Assembly (NCBI GenBank): GCA_905234305.1
Contig: CAJOHT010000005.1
Location: forward strand, 30,659 to 39,306
Source of the DNA: an uncultured Ruminococcus sp.
GTDB taxonomy: Bacteria; Bacillota; Clostridia; Oscillospirales; Acutalibacteraceae
DNA length: 8,648 bases
Reading direction: 5' to 3'
Part shown: piece after piece, positions 1 to 5,765 of the stretch
Numbering within the stretch: position 1 is the first letter of the stretch
Layout: each line of letters starts with the position of its first letter
Notes under the pieces: generated by a model
The model's database searches: none
What the model was told of the DNA's origin: nothing
The model's input: only the letters and a program-made list of their open reading frames with translations
Program-made: the position numbers and the translations under genes

Positions 1-2
1 TC

Positions 3-152
3 TTCCTCGATACTCTCGACGATATGACAGAGCAGGCGTTTGACGACCAATGCACAGGCGCTAACCCGAGATACCCGCTTATGAGCGAAATCAAGGAAAT
101 GTATTTAAAGGCTTACTACGGTAAGGACTATAAGGCAGAGGAGGATAAATAA
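3..152 (+). CDS. adhE: Bifunctional acetaldehyde-CoA/alcohol dehydrogenase, C-terminal end only
   Basis: This is the last 49 codons of a gene that enters from the left edge and ends at TAA 150-152. The translation contains AFDDQCTGANPRYPL followed by SEIKEMYLKAYYGKDY. This is nearly the same as the tail of the iron-dependent alcohol dehydrogenase domain of AdhE as I remember it from E. coli (AFDDQCTGANPRYPLISELK...YYG). AdhE converts acetyl-CoA to acetaldehyde and then ethanol in the cytoplasm, reoxidising two NADH per acetyl-CoA during fermentation. Both catalytic domains lie outside the window, so a stand-alone iron alcohol dehydrogenase cannot be excluded, although the extended tail favours AdhE. 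The next gene starts one base after the stop, so the two are probably co-transcribed. Confidence 0.85.
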   Translation, partial: FLDTLDDMTEQAFDDQCTGANPRYPLMSEIKEMYLKAYYGKDYKAEEDK

Positions 153-153
153 C

Positions 154-903
154 GTGAAACTTAATGAAATGATTTACGAGACAAAAGGCAAAAAAATATA
201 CCGCGACGGTGATTTAGCTATCAAGGTATTTGACGAGAGCTTCTCAAAAGCCGAGGTTCTCAACGAAGCGCTCAATCAGGCGCGTGTCGAGGAAATCGGT
301 ATCAATATGCCGAAAATCCACGAGGTAACGAAGGTTGACGGCAAATGGGCGATCGTAAGCGATTTTATCGAGGGCAAGACTCTCGCTCAGCTTATTGATG
401 AAAATCCCGACAAAACCGACGAGTTCATTGAGAAATTCGTTGATATCCAAATAGAAATTCTCTCTAAGCGTTCTCCCCTCTTAACCGACCTCAGAGATAA
501 AATGCAGAGAAAAATCAGTTCTACCAACCTTGACGCCACAACACGTTATGAGCTTCATACACGCGTTAACAGTATGAAAAAACATAATAAGGTATGCCAC
601 GGCGATTTTGTACCCAGCAACGTTATTATCGCTCCTACAGGCGACGCTTACGTAATCGACTGGGCCCACGTTACTCAGGGCAACGGCGCGGCTGACGCGG
701 CAAGAACTTACCTCATGCTGACCTTAGGCGGCAAAAAGGATTTAGCGAAAAAATACCTCGAAACTTACTGCCGTAAAACCGATACAGCTAAACAGCTCGT
801 ACAGCTTTGGATGCCGATTGTCGCGGCGTCACAGTCTGTTAAGGGTATTCCCGAGGAGCAGGAGCTTCTTAAACGCTGGGCAGATATCGCCGACTACCAA
901 TAA
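154..903 (+). CDS. APH/choline-kinase-like small-molecule phosphotransferase
   Basis: A 249-residue cytoplasmic protein of the aminoglycoside phosphotransferase / choline kinase fold. The N-lobe has LAIKVF with the likely ATP-binding lysine K24. The hinge-like region is IVSDFIEGKTL (68-78). The catalytic loop is VCHGDFVPSNVI, with H149, D151 and N156 (Brenner motif). The metal-binding aspartate is D169 in YVIDWAH. These residues support an active ATP-dependent kinase, but the substrate cannot be read; choline, an amino sugar, a sugar or a drug are all possible. The GTG start at 154 is chosen because GAGGAGG at 138-144 lies 9 bases upstream and because the gene then follows adhE by one base. 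The next in-frame ATG (169) would give a poorer distance. There is no sign that it is a resistance gene: no mobile element is seen and it sits in an adhE operon. Confidence 0.75.
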   Translation: MKLNEMIYETKGKKIYRDGDLAIKVFDESFSKAEVLNEALNQARVEEIGINMPKIHEVTKVDGKWAIVSDFIEGKTLAQLIDENPDKTDEFIEKFVDIQIEILSKRSPLLTDLRDKMQRKISSTNLDATTRYELHTRVNSMKKHNKVCHGDFVPSNVIIAPTGDAYVIDWAHVTQGNGAADAARTYLMLTLGGKKDLAKKYLETYCRKTDTAKQLVQLWMPIVAASQSVKGIPEEQELLKRWADIADYQ

Positions 904-918
904 CCCGCGAGCCGCGGG
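904..918 (+). repeat. GC-rich hairpin directly after the kinase stop codon
   Basis: CCCGCG (904-909) and CGCGGG (913-918) form a perfect 6-bp stem around the loop AGC, directly after the TAA at 901-903. No T-run follows, so it is not a classical intrinsic terminator by itself. It may protect the 3' end or cause pausing. The better terminator lies about 85 bases downstream. Confidence 0.45.
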
Positions 919-1002
919 AGCCAAAGCCGCCTTTATATAAGTTTAATATAACAAAACCTCCCATAACGGCGGGGCAATCAACTTACAATTATAAAAATGT
1001 TT

Positions 1003-1061
1003 TCGGTCGAAAGACAAACGGTTATTTTACACCGCAGACTTTCGACCGATTTTGCTTTTTT
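1003..1061 (+). terminator. Intrinsic terminator of the adhE-kinase unit
   Basis: TCGGTCGAAAG (1003-1013) pairs perfectly over 11 bp with CTTTCGACCGA (1039-1049). The 25-base loop can close further through CGGT (1019-1022) with ACCG (1031-1034). A T-rich tract, TTTTGCTTTTTT, follows at 1050-1061. Stem plus T-tract 100 bases after the kinase stop fits a Rho-independent terminator. The long loop makes it less than ideal. The stretch 919-1002 shows nothing else that I can support. Confidence 0.6.
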
Positions 1062-1084
1062 ATTTGTCAATTTTTGACAAATAA
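1060..1084. promoter_or_regulatory. 25-bp palindrome, candidate operator of the SNF transporter
   Basis: TTATTTGTCAA (1060-1070) and TTGACAAATAA (1074-1084) are perfect 11-bp inverted arms around TTT. The element ends 14 bases before the -35 box of the transporter promoter, a usual place for a regulator site. The core TTGTCAA-N3-TTGACAA resembles a Rex box in outline, but the spacing is one base short and the inner bases differ. The regulator is therefore unknown. The right arm also contains TTGACA (1074-1079), a perfect -35 hexamer, but no good -10 lies 16-18 bases after it. Confidence 0.5.
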
Positions 1085-1098
1085 TAGTATAAAAGCTA

Positions 1099-1127
1099 TT
1101 GATATTTTTCACATAACATTGTATAAT
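1099..1127 (+). promoter_or_regulatory. Sigma-A promoter of the SNF transporter
   Basis: A -35 box TTGATA (1099-1104) and a -10 box TATAAT (1122-1127) are separated by exactly 17 bases. Both are consensus or one base off. The predicted transcript would start near 1134 and leave a leader of about 40 bases before the ATG at 1173. Confidence 0.75.
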
Positions 1128-1160
1128 AAATTATCTTCTTTATCCGAAAAAAACATAATC

Positions 1161-1168
1161 AAGGAGGT
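1161..1168 (+). promoter_or_regulatory. Ribosome binding site fixing the transporter start
   Basis: AAGGAGGT lies 4 bases before ATG 1173. The reading frame is open upstream to an ATG at 1074, but that codon lies before the promoter, and the added residues do not look like the family N-terminus. This site therefore sets the start at 1173. Confidence 0.8.
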
Positions 1169-1172
1169 TAAT

Positions 1173-2699
1173 ATGGAAAAGAGGGGTCAATGGAATTCCC
1201 GCCTTACCTTTATCCTCGCGGCAATAGGTTCCGCTGTTGGACTCGGTAACGCGTGGCGATTCCCGGGACTAGCCGCTAAACACGGCGGCGGTACATTTTT
1301 ATTGGTTTACCTTGCGGCTATGCTGCTTATGGGTATTCCGCTTCTGATGATGGAAATTTCTGTTTCCAGAAAATTCAGAAAAGGCGCTATCGAAAGTATG
1401 CGCGGTATAGGCAAAAAATGGGAATTTGTAGGATGGTCGGCAACATCTAACGCATTCGTAATCGTATGTTATTACTCGGTTGTTTTTGCGTGGGTTATCC
1501 TTATGTTTGTAAACTCATGGCAGTTCGCGGGTATGACGCATAATAACGAAGCGGCTTCTACGCTGTTCTTTAATCTTACTAAAACAACAGGCGCGATTGA
1601 AGGCTCGGATATCCCCGGAGGCGTTTTATTATGCCTGCTCGTAGCTTGGGGACTTATCTTCTACTGCATCCGTAACGGGGCTAAATCGGTAGGAAAAGTA
1701 GTTAAGTTCACGGTATTCGCTCCCGTAGTATTGCTTCTTATTATGGCGATTAAGGGCTGCACGATGCCTGGAGCGGGCGACGGACTTTTACAGCTTTTCG
1801 TCCCCGATTTTTCAGCACTTTCCGACCCGTCGCTTTGGGTTGACGCGGTAGGACAGGTATTCTACAGCTTATCGATTATGATGGCTATTATGTTCGCTTA
1901 CGGCTCTTATGTAGGCGACGACGCAAATGTAGCGGTTGACGCTATGATAATCGCTTTCTCGGATATGGCTATTAGCGTACTCGCGGGTATCGTAATGTTC
2001 TCGACAATGGGCGGTACAGGTATGCTCGGCGATATGACAGCCAGCGGTATCGGAACGGCGTTCATAGTTTATCCGCAGGCTATCGTTAACTTAACGAGCA
2101 TAGGCTGGCTGAATGCTCTGTTCGGAGCTATCTTCTATCTGATGCTTATTACGCTTGCTATCGACTCTGCGTTCTCTATCGTTGAGGGTGTTTCGGCGGC
2201 TATAGCGGATAAATTCCATATTAAACCCAGAAGCGTTACTATCGGTGTATGCGCGATTTCGGGATTGATTTCGCTTCTCTTCATCACTCAGATGGGTCTT
2301 GCCTGGCTCGATATTGTTGATAACTGGGCTAACTCCTTTAACCTTATCATCATCGGTATTCTTGAATGTATCGCTATCGGCTGGACATTCAGCCTCAGAA
2401 AGGTTCTTAACGAAATCAACCGCAACACTAAAAGATTCAAAACACCGTACTGGTGGTTCGCGACTTCCGTTAAATACATCGCGCCGATTCTGCTTTCAGG
2501 TCTTTTCATTTGGAATATGATCGATCTGTTCGTTCAGAAAGGCGGCACCTACAACCCCGATTATCCGATCTGGGCTCAGGTTGCAGCGGGCTGGTCAGTA
2601 ACAATACTCGTATTCATCAGCGGCTTTATCGCTAAAGCAATTGTAAAGAAAAAGAAAAAGAGCGGCTATGTTGAAGACGAAGTCGTTTGGAAAGACTAA
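1173..2699 (+). CDS. Sodium-dependent transporter, SNF/NSS (LeuT-like) family
   Basis: A 508-residue inner-membrane symporter of the neurotransmitter:sodium symporter family, probably with 12 membrane helices. It likely imports an amino acid or related amine with sodium ions. The family N-terminus is clear: RLTFILAAIGSAVGLGNAWR (10-29) is helix 1 with its unwound GSAVGLGN, followed by FPGLAAKHGGG. AVGQVFYSLS (225-234) and YGSYV (243-247) mark helix 6 and the loop after it. ITLAIDSAFSIVEG (326-339) marks helix 8. There D331-S332 matches the Asp-Ser pair of animal transporters such as SERT, where LeuT has Thr-Ser. The C-terminus is a basic run (KKKKK, 492-496) then an acidic end. The substrate cannot be named from sequence. 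The gene stands alone, with its own promoter, palindromic operator candidate and terminator. Confidence 0.9.
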   Translation: MEKRGQWNSRLTFILAAIGSAVGLGNAWRFPGLAAKHGGGTFLLVYLAAMLLMGIPLLMMEISVSRKFRKGAIESMRGIGKKWEFVGWSATSNAFVIVCYYSVVFAWVILMFVNSWQFAGMTHNNEAASTLFFNLTKTTGAIEGSDIPGGVLLCLLVAWGLIFYCIRNGAKSVGKVVKFTVFAPVVLLLIMAIKGCTMPGAGDGLLQLFVPDFSALSDPSLWVDAVGQVFYSLSIMMAIMFAYGSYVGDDANVAVDAMIIAFSDMAISVLAGIVMFSTMGGTGMLGDMTASGIGTAFIVYPQAIVNLTSIGWLNALFGAIFYLMLITLAIDSAFSIVEGVSAAIADKFHIKPRSVTIGVCAISGLISLLFITQMGLAWLDIVDNWANSFNLIIIGILECIAIGWTFSLRKVLNEINRNTKRFKTPYWWFATSVKYIAPILLSGLFIWNMIDLFVQKGGTYNPDYPIWAQVAAGWSVTILVFISGFIAKAIVKKKKKSGYVEDEVVWKD

Positions 2700-2701
2700 A
2701 G

Positions 2702-2727
2702 AAAAGCTCCCGAAAGGGAGCTTTTTT
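2702..2727 (+). terminator. Rho-independent terminator between convergent genes
   Basis: AAAAGCTCCC (2702-2711), loop GAAA (2712-2715), GGGAGCTTTT (2716-2725), then more T to 2727. The GAAA tetraloop and 7-bp GC-containing core followed by TTTTTT make a strong terminator for the transporter. Read on the minus strand the same hairpin ends in TTTT, so it may also stop transcription from fbp, whose stop codon lies 14 bases away. Confidence 0.9.
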
Positions 2728-2740
2728 AATACAAATTATT

Positions 2741-3802
2741 TTAAGATTTAGAATCATACAACTCTAAAAGCGCGTACAGATCATCAATTTCCTGACGTAT
2801 TCTTTCGCCGTTATCGGTATTGTCAACCATAACTCGGCTATCCACGGTTTCTACTATCTCGGAATTGGAGTGGATATCCACATTCTCCCTAAGCGCTTCG
2901 TTTACGCTCAAAAACGGCTCGTGAGCCTTAAGGCGGAGTCCGTGGGAATTATATATAAGCGTATAGCCCGCGATACCTGTTGTATCGTGATATGCCTCAC
3001 AAAATCCGCCGTCGATTACTATAAGCCTTCCGCCCGCTCTTATCGGCAGCTCGCCCTTAACAGTTCTCACGGGAGTATGCCCGTTAACTATATGGGAGGT
3101 TTCTTTTTTCAGCCCGAATTCCTCAAGGATCATAGCGCAGGTATCTTCCGTTTCGTAGAATTCGTAATACGGGTTTTTCTGCTCATTCCAAGCGTTTTTA
3201 TCGTTTATAAAGGTACGCTCAAAGCTCTTTATATTACGTCCGCATAGCGGCGATTTTTTACCGCACCAAAGATACCACATAAAATCAATATCGCTAAGAC
3301 TTTTATGACGCTTAAAGAAAGCGTTGCGCGCGACACTGTCAGCCTCATCAAGGAAGGCTTTACCCTTAAGCGGTTTATTAAGACAAGCAACCTCGTCAAA
3401 ACCCCCGTCTTCCTTAAGCGGCACACAGCCGTGATAAAGCAGATTCGAGTTATATATCTTATACATTGAGCCTTTTTTATAGAGAAAACCGATATGCTTT
3501 TTAAGCCTTTCGCTGTTTACAAATGACGCCTTAATCTCATCCAATACAGCATTTTCCTCATCGCTTAATTCATAGGGAGCATCGGGATTAATTGTCGGAA
3601 AATCATTATCGTTAAGCTCGTAAGTTTTTCCCTCGATTTCAATTTTACCGTCGTTTATTTTATGAAGCAGGAGCCTGTCGTCCATCTCATACTCGGGATG
3701 GCGTTTTATAACCTGACCCTCTATCTTGAACTGTATAACCGAAACCGCCTTAAGCGCCGCGTCCATAGCGGATTTACTCCTGTAAGTTTTCTCGGCGAAC
3801 AA
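2741..3802 (-). CDS. fbp: Class III fructose-1,6-bisphosphatase, N-terminus missing at sequence junction
   Basis: About 353 C-terminal residues match the Firmicute-type (class III) FBPase, which removes the 1-phosphate from fructose 1,6-bisphosphate in gluconeogenesis. Matching stretches are KAVSVIQFKIEGQVIKRHPE near the cut end, then NGHTPV, LIVIDGGF, TGIAGYTLIYNSHGL and KAHEPF towards the C-terminus. Complete class III enzymes run to roughly 640-670 residues, so about 300 are missing. That part carries the early metal-binding motifs of this calcineurin-like phosphatase, so this fragment should not be active. The frame stays open to an ATG at 3928, but its first 42 or so residues resemble nothing in the family and lie antisense to the start of the ABC gene. 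Homology stops at about ALFAEKTYRSK (3800). This is probably a complete gene cut by a misassembly rather than a natural pseudogene. Confidence 0.85.
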   Translation of the reverse strand: MFAEKTYRSKSAMDAALKAVSVIQFKIEGQVIKRHPEYEMDDRLLLHKINDGKIEIEGKTYELNDNDFPTINPDAPYELSDEENAVLDEIKASFVNSERLKKHIGFLYKKGSMYKIYNSNLLYHGCVPLKEDGGFDEVACLNKPLKGKAFLDEADSVARNAFFKRHKSLSDIDFMWYLWCGKKSPLCGRNIKSFERTFINDKNAWNEQKNPYYEFYETEDTCAMILEEFGLKKETSHIVNGHTPVRTVKGELPIRAGGRLIVIDGGFCEAYHDTTGIAGYTLIYNSHGLRLKAHEPFLSVNEALRENVDIHSNSEIVETVDSRVMVDNTDNGERIRQEIDDLYALLELYDSKS

Positions 3803-3812
3803 GGCAAGTCGC
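3795..3812. other. Junction between Firmicute-like and Bacteroidales-like DNA
   Basis: Left of here the minus strand encodes fbp up to about FAEKTYR. Right of here the plus strand encodes the tail of a different gene that leads into an MsbA-like operon. Both genes point away from the join and both are cut there. Ribosome binding sites, promoter style, codon choice and apparent G+C change across it. No insertion sequence, tRNA, integrase or inverted repeat is present. The exact breakpoint can be placed only to within perhaps ten to twenty bases. Chimeric assembly is the favoured explanation. Confidence 0.7.
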
Positions 3813-3907
3813 TCGTGGCATTGCCGATACAGGTGTGCTTCTATACGCCGCAGGATAATTTTGACAAACAAATCATCACGTACGTGCGCGAAAACCGCCG
3901 CAAATAG
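3800..3907 (+). CDS. Unidentified protein, C-terminal fragment upstream of the ABC exporter
   Basis: About 35 codons end at TAG 3905-3907. The translation includes LVALPIQVCFYTPQDNF and finishes with TYVRENRRK. I do not recognise the family. It is judged real because it is open up to the stop placed one base before the ATG of the ABC gene, a typical operon spacing, and because its codon use matches the genes to its right. The same frame is open further left to 3662, but there it runs antisense to fbp, so that extension is not believed. The N-terminal part of this gene is missing at the junction. Confidence 0.5.
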   Translation, partial: QGKSLVALPIQVCFYTPQDNFDKQIITYVRENRRK

Positions 3908-3908
3908 T

Positions 3909-5765
3909 ATGCATATCATCACTCTCATAAGACGTTTTGTGCCGCCCTACAAGGGGCAGATGGCGCTGAATATTTTCTTCAACCTGCTTTCGACTTTGCT
4001 GTCGTTGTTCTCGTTCGCAGCTATCATTCCTGTGCTGCGTATTCTATTCGGACTCACGGCAGCCGAAGTGGAGTGGGTGGATATGAATCAGGTCAACGGA
4101 TTGCAGGACACTATCGCTGCGCTGCGCACAGATATGTATTTCCTGCTCAACGAGCAGATCATACTCCACGGCGCAGGATATGTGCTGTTGTGGCTTGGCG
4201 TGTTCCTTGTCTTTATGACCGGCCTCAAATGCGGTGCTGCATGGCTCGCCAATTACTTCATGGTGCCCATCCGTACCGGTGTGCTGCGTGACTTGCGACA
4301 ACTGCTGTACGATAAGATTCTCTCGCTGCCGATGGGTTACTTCACCGAGGCGCGGCGCGGCGATGTCATCTCGCGCATGACGAACGATGTGGGCGAAGTG
4401 GAAGCGTCTATTATGTCGGCGCTCGACATCCTATTCAAGAACCCGATAATGATTCTTATCTATCTGGTGACGCTGCTTATCATCTCATGGCAGATGACGC
4501 TGTTTGTGCTGTTGTTGATGCCTGTTGCCGTGTTCTTCATCGGTCGCCTCGGTCGCACGCTCAAACGGGCGTCCACCAAAGGTCAGGAACAGAACGCCGA
4601 GATCCTCTCGTCCATCGATGAGACGCTCCTTGGTCTTCGCGTCGTGAAGGGATTCAATGCGCAGTCCAAGTTACAAGCGCGGTTCTCGGCGCTCATCAAC
4701 GCTACGCGTGATACCTACAACCGCATCAACCGCCGATATTATCTGGCGCACCCGTTATCCGAGTTTCTCGGCACAGCTCTCATCGCTATCATCCTTTGGT
4801 TTGGCGGCATGCTCATCCTCTCCGACCATTCGTCCATCGATGCCTCGACGTTCATCTATTACATGGTGATCTTCTACTCCATCATCAATCCCGCCAAGGA
4901 CCTCAGCCGTGCATCGTACGGTATCCGCCGGGGCATGGCGTCGCTTGAACGTATAGACGCGGTGCTCAATACGCAGTCGAATATCGTTGAGCCTGCTAAC
5001 CCGCAGCCGGTGAACTTCCGCAAAGGCATCGCTTTTGAGCATGTGCATTTTGCTTATCAGCCGGAACGCGAAGTGCTGACCGACATCAATCTTACGATTC
5101 CGAAAGGCAAGACAGTGGCGCTTGTTGGGCAGTCGGGTAGCGGCAAAACGACCATGACAGACCTCGTACCGCGATTCTATGATCCGACGTCGGGCACTAT
5201 CTCCGTGGACGGAACGGATGTGCGCAACTTTGCTACGCACGACTTGCGTGCGCTGATGGGTATCGTTTGCCAGGAACCGATTCTCTTCAACGATACCGTT
5301 TATAACAACATCACTTTCGGCGTTGATACCTCGCAGCCTGCGCCGAACGGGCTCACTTGGCCGCAAGCCGTGGAACAGGCAGCGCGCATTGCCAACGCTC
5401 ATCAGTTCATTGCCGATATGCCCGAAGGATATCAGACCGTCATCGGCGACCGTGGAAGTCGTCTCTCCGGTGGTCAGCGCCAACGGCTGAGCATCGCGCG
5501 TGCAATCCTCAAGAACCCACCGATACTCATCCTTGATGAGGCTACTTCGGCGCTGGATACTGAATCCGAGCGACTTGTGCAAGAAGCACTTGAGCACCTG
5601 ATGAGCGAACGTACCACTCTTGTTGTCGCGCACCGTCTTTCTACCATCAAGCATGCTGACCTTATCTGTGTGCTGCACGAGGGACAGATCGTTGAGCGCG
5701 GTACACACGAAGACTTATACGCCCTCGGCGGCTATTATACCAAACTCGTCGATATGCAGAAATGA
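3909..5765 (+). CDS. MsbA-like ABC exporter, fused membrane and ATPase domains
   Basis: A 618-residue half-transporter of the type I ABC exporter family that would work as a homodimer in the inner membrane. Residues 1-340 hold six predicted helices (for example 18-46, 87-110, 177-213, 287-325). The ATPase domain follows: Walker A GQSGSGKT (407-414), Q-loop Q455, signature LSGGQ (519-523), Walker B ILILDE (539-544), D-loop SALD (547-550) and switch histidine H575. All catalytic residues are present. In Bacteroidales such proteins are usually annotated as lipid A / lipid exporters, but the sequence alone does not prove the substrate. The start at ATG 3909 (MHIITLIRRFVPPYKG) is chosen because family members begin with this RFVPPYK-type segment. 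The upstream ATG at 3861 would overlap the preceding gene. The stop overlaps the mnmA start. Confidence 0.9.
   Translation: MHIITLIRRFVPPYKGQMALNIFFNLLSTLLSLFSFAAIIPVLRILFGLTAAEVEWVDMNQVNGLQDTIAALRTDMYFLLNEQIILHGAGYVLLWLGVFLVFMTGLKCGAAWLANYFMVPIRTGVLRDLRQLLYDKILSLPMGYFTEARRGDVISRMTNDVGEVEASIMSALDILFKNPIMILIYLVTLLIISWQMTLFVLLLMPVAVFFIGRLGRTLKRASTKGQEQNAEILSSIDETLLGLRVVKGFNAQSKLQARFSALINATRDTYNRINRRYYLAHPLSEFLGTALIAIILWFGGMLILSDHSSIDASTFIYYMVIFYSIINPAKDLSRASYGIRRGMASLERIDAVLNTQSNIVEPANPQPVNFRKGIAFEHVHFAYQPEREVLTDINLTIPKGKTVALVGQSGSGKTTMTDLVPRFYDPTSGTISVDGTDVRNFATHDLRALMGIVCQEPILFNDTVYNNITFGVDTSQPAPNGLTWPQAVEQAARIANAHQFIADMPEGYQTVIGDRGSRLSGGQRQRLSIARAILKNPPILILDEATSALDTESERLVQEALEHLMSERTTLVVAHRLSTIKHADLICVLHEGQIVERGTHEDLYALGGYYTKLVDMQK

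Noticed and set aside
154..903. Aminoglycoside resistance gene
   Set aside because: The fold is shared with choline and sugar kinases, the gene sits in an adhE operon and there is no mobile or resistance context.
1064..1080. Rex (NADH-sensing) operator
   Set aside because: TTGTCAA-N3-TTGACAA has a 3-base spacer and C/G inner bases, whereas Rex sites have TTGTGAA or TTGTTAA arms with a 4-base spacer. It is kept only as an operator of unknown regulator.
1074..1172. Upstream extension of the transporter reading frame by 33 codons
   Set aside because: It begins inside the palindrome and before the promoter, and a strong AAGGAGGT site sits just before ATG 1173, which also gives the family N-terminus.
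3861..3908. Earlier ATG start for the ABC exporter
   Set aside because: It would overlap the last 16 codons of the preceding gene, and family members start at the segment encoded from 3909.
3803..3928. Extension of the fbp frame to ATG 3928 on the minus strand
   Set aside because: The residues do not fit class III FBPase and they run antisense to the start of the ABC exporter; the frame is open by chance across the junction.
4755..5708. Long minus-strand open frame of 317 codons
   Set aside because: It lies wholly antisense to the ABC exporter, whose motifs are complete; the translation is rich in R, H and S with no recognisable domain.
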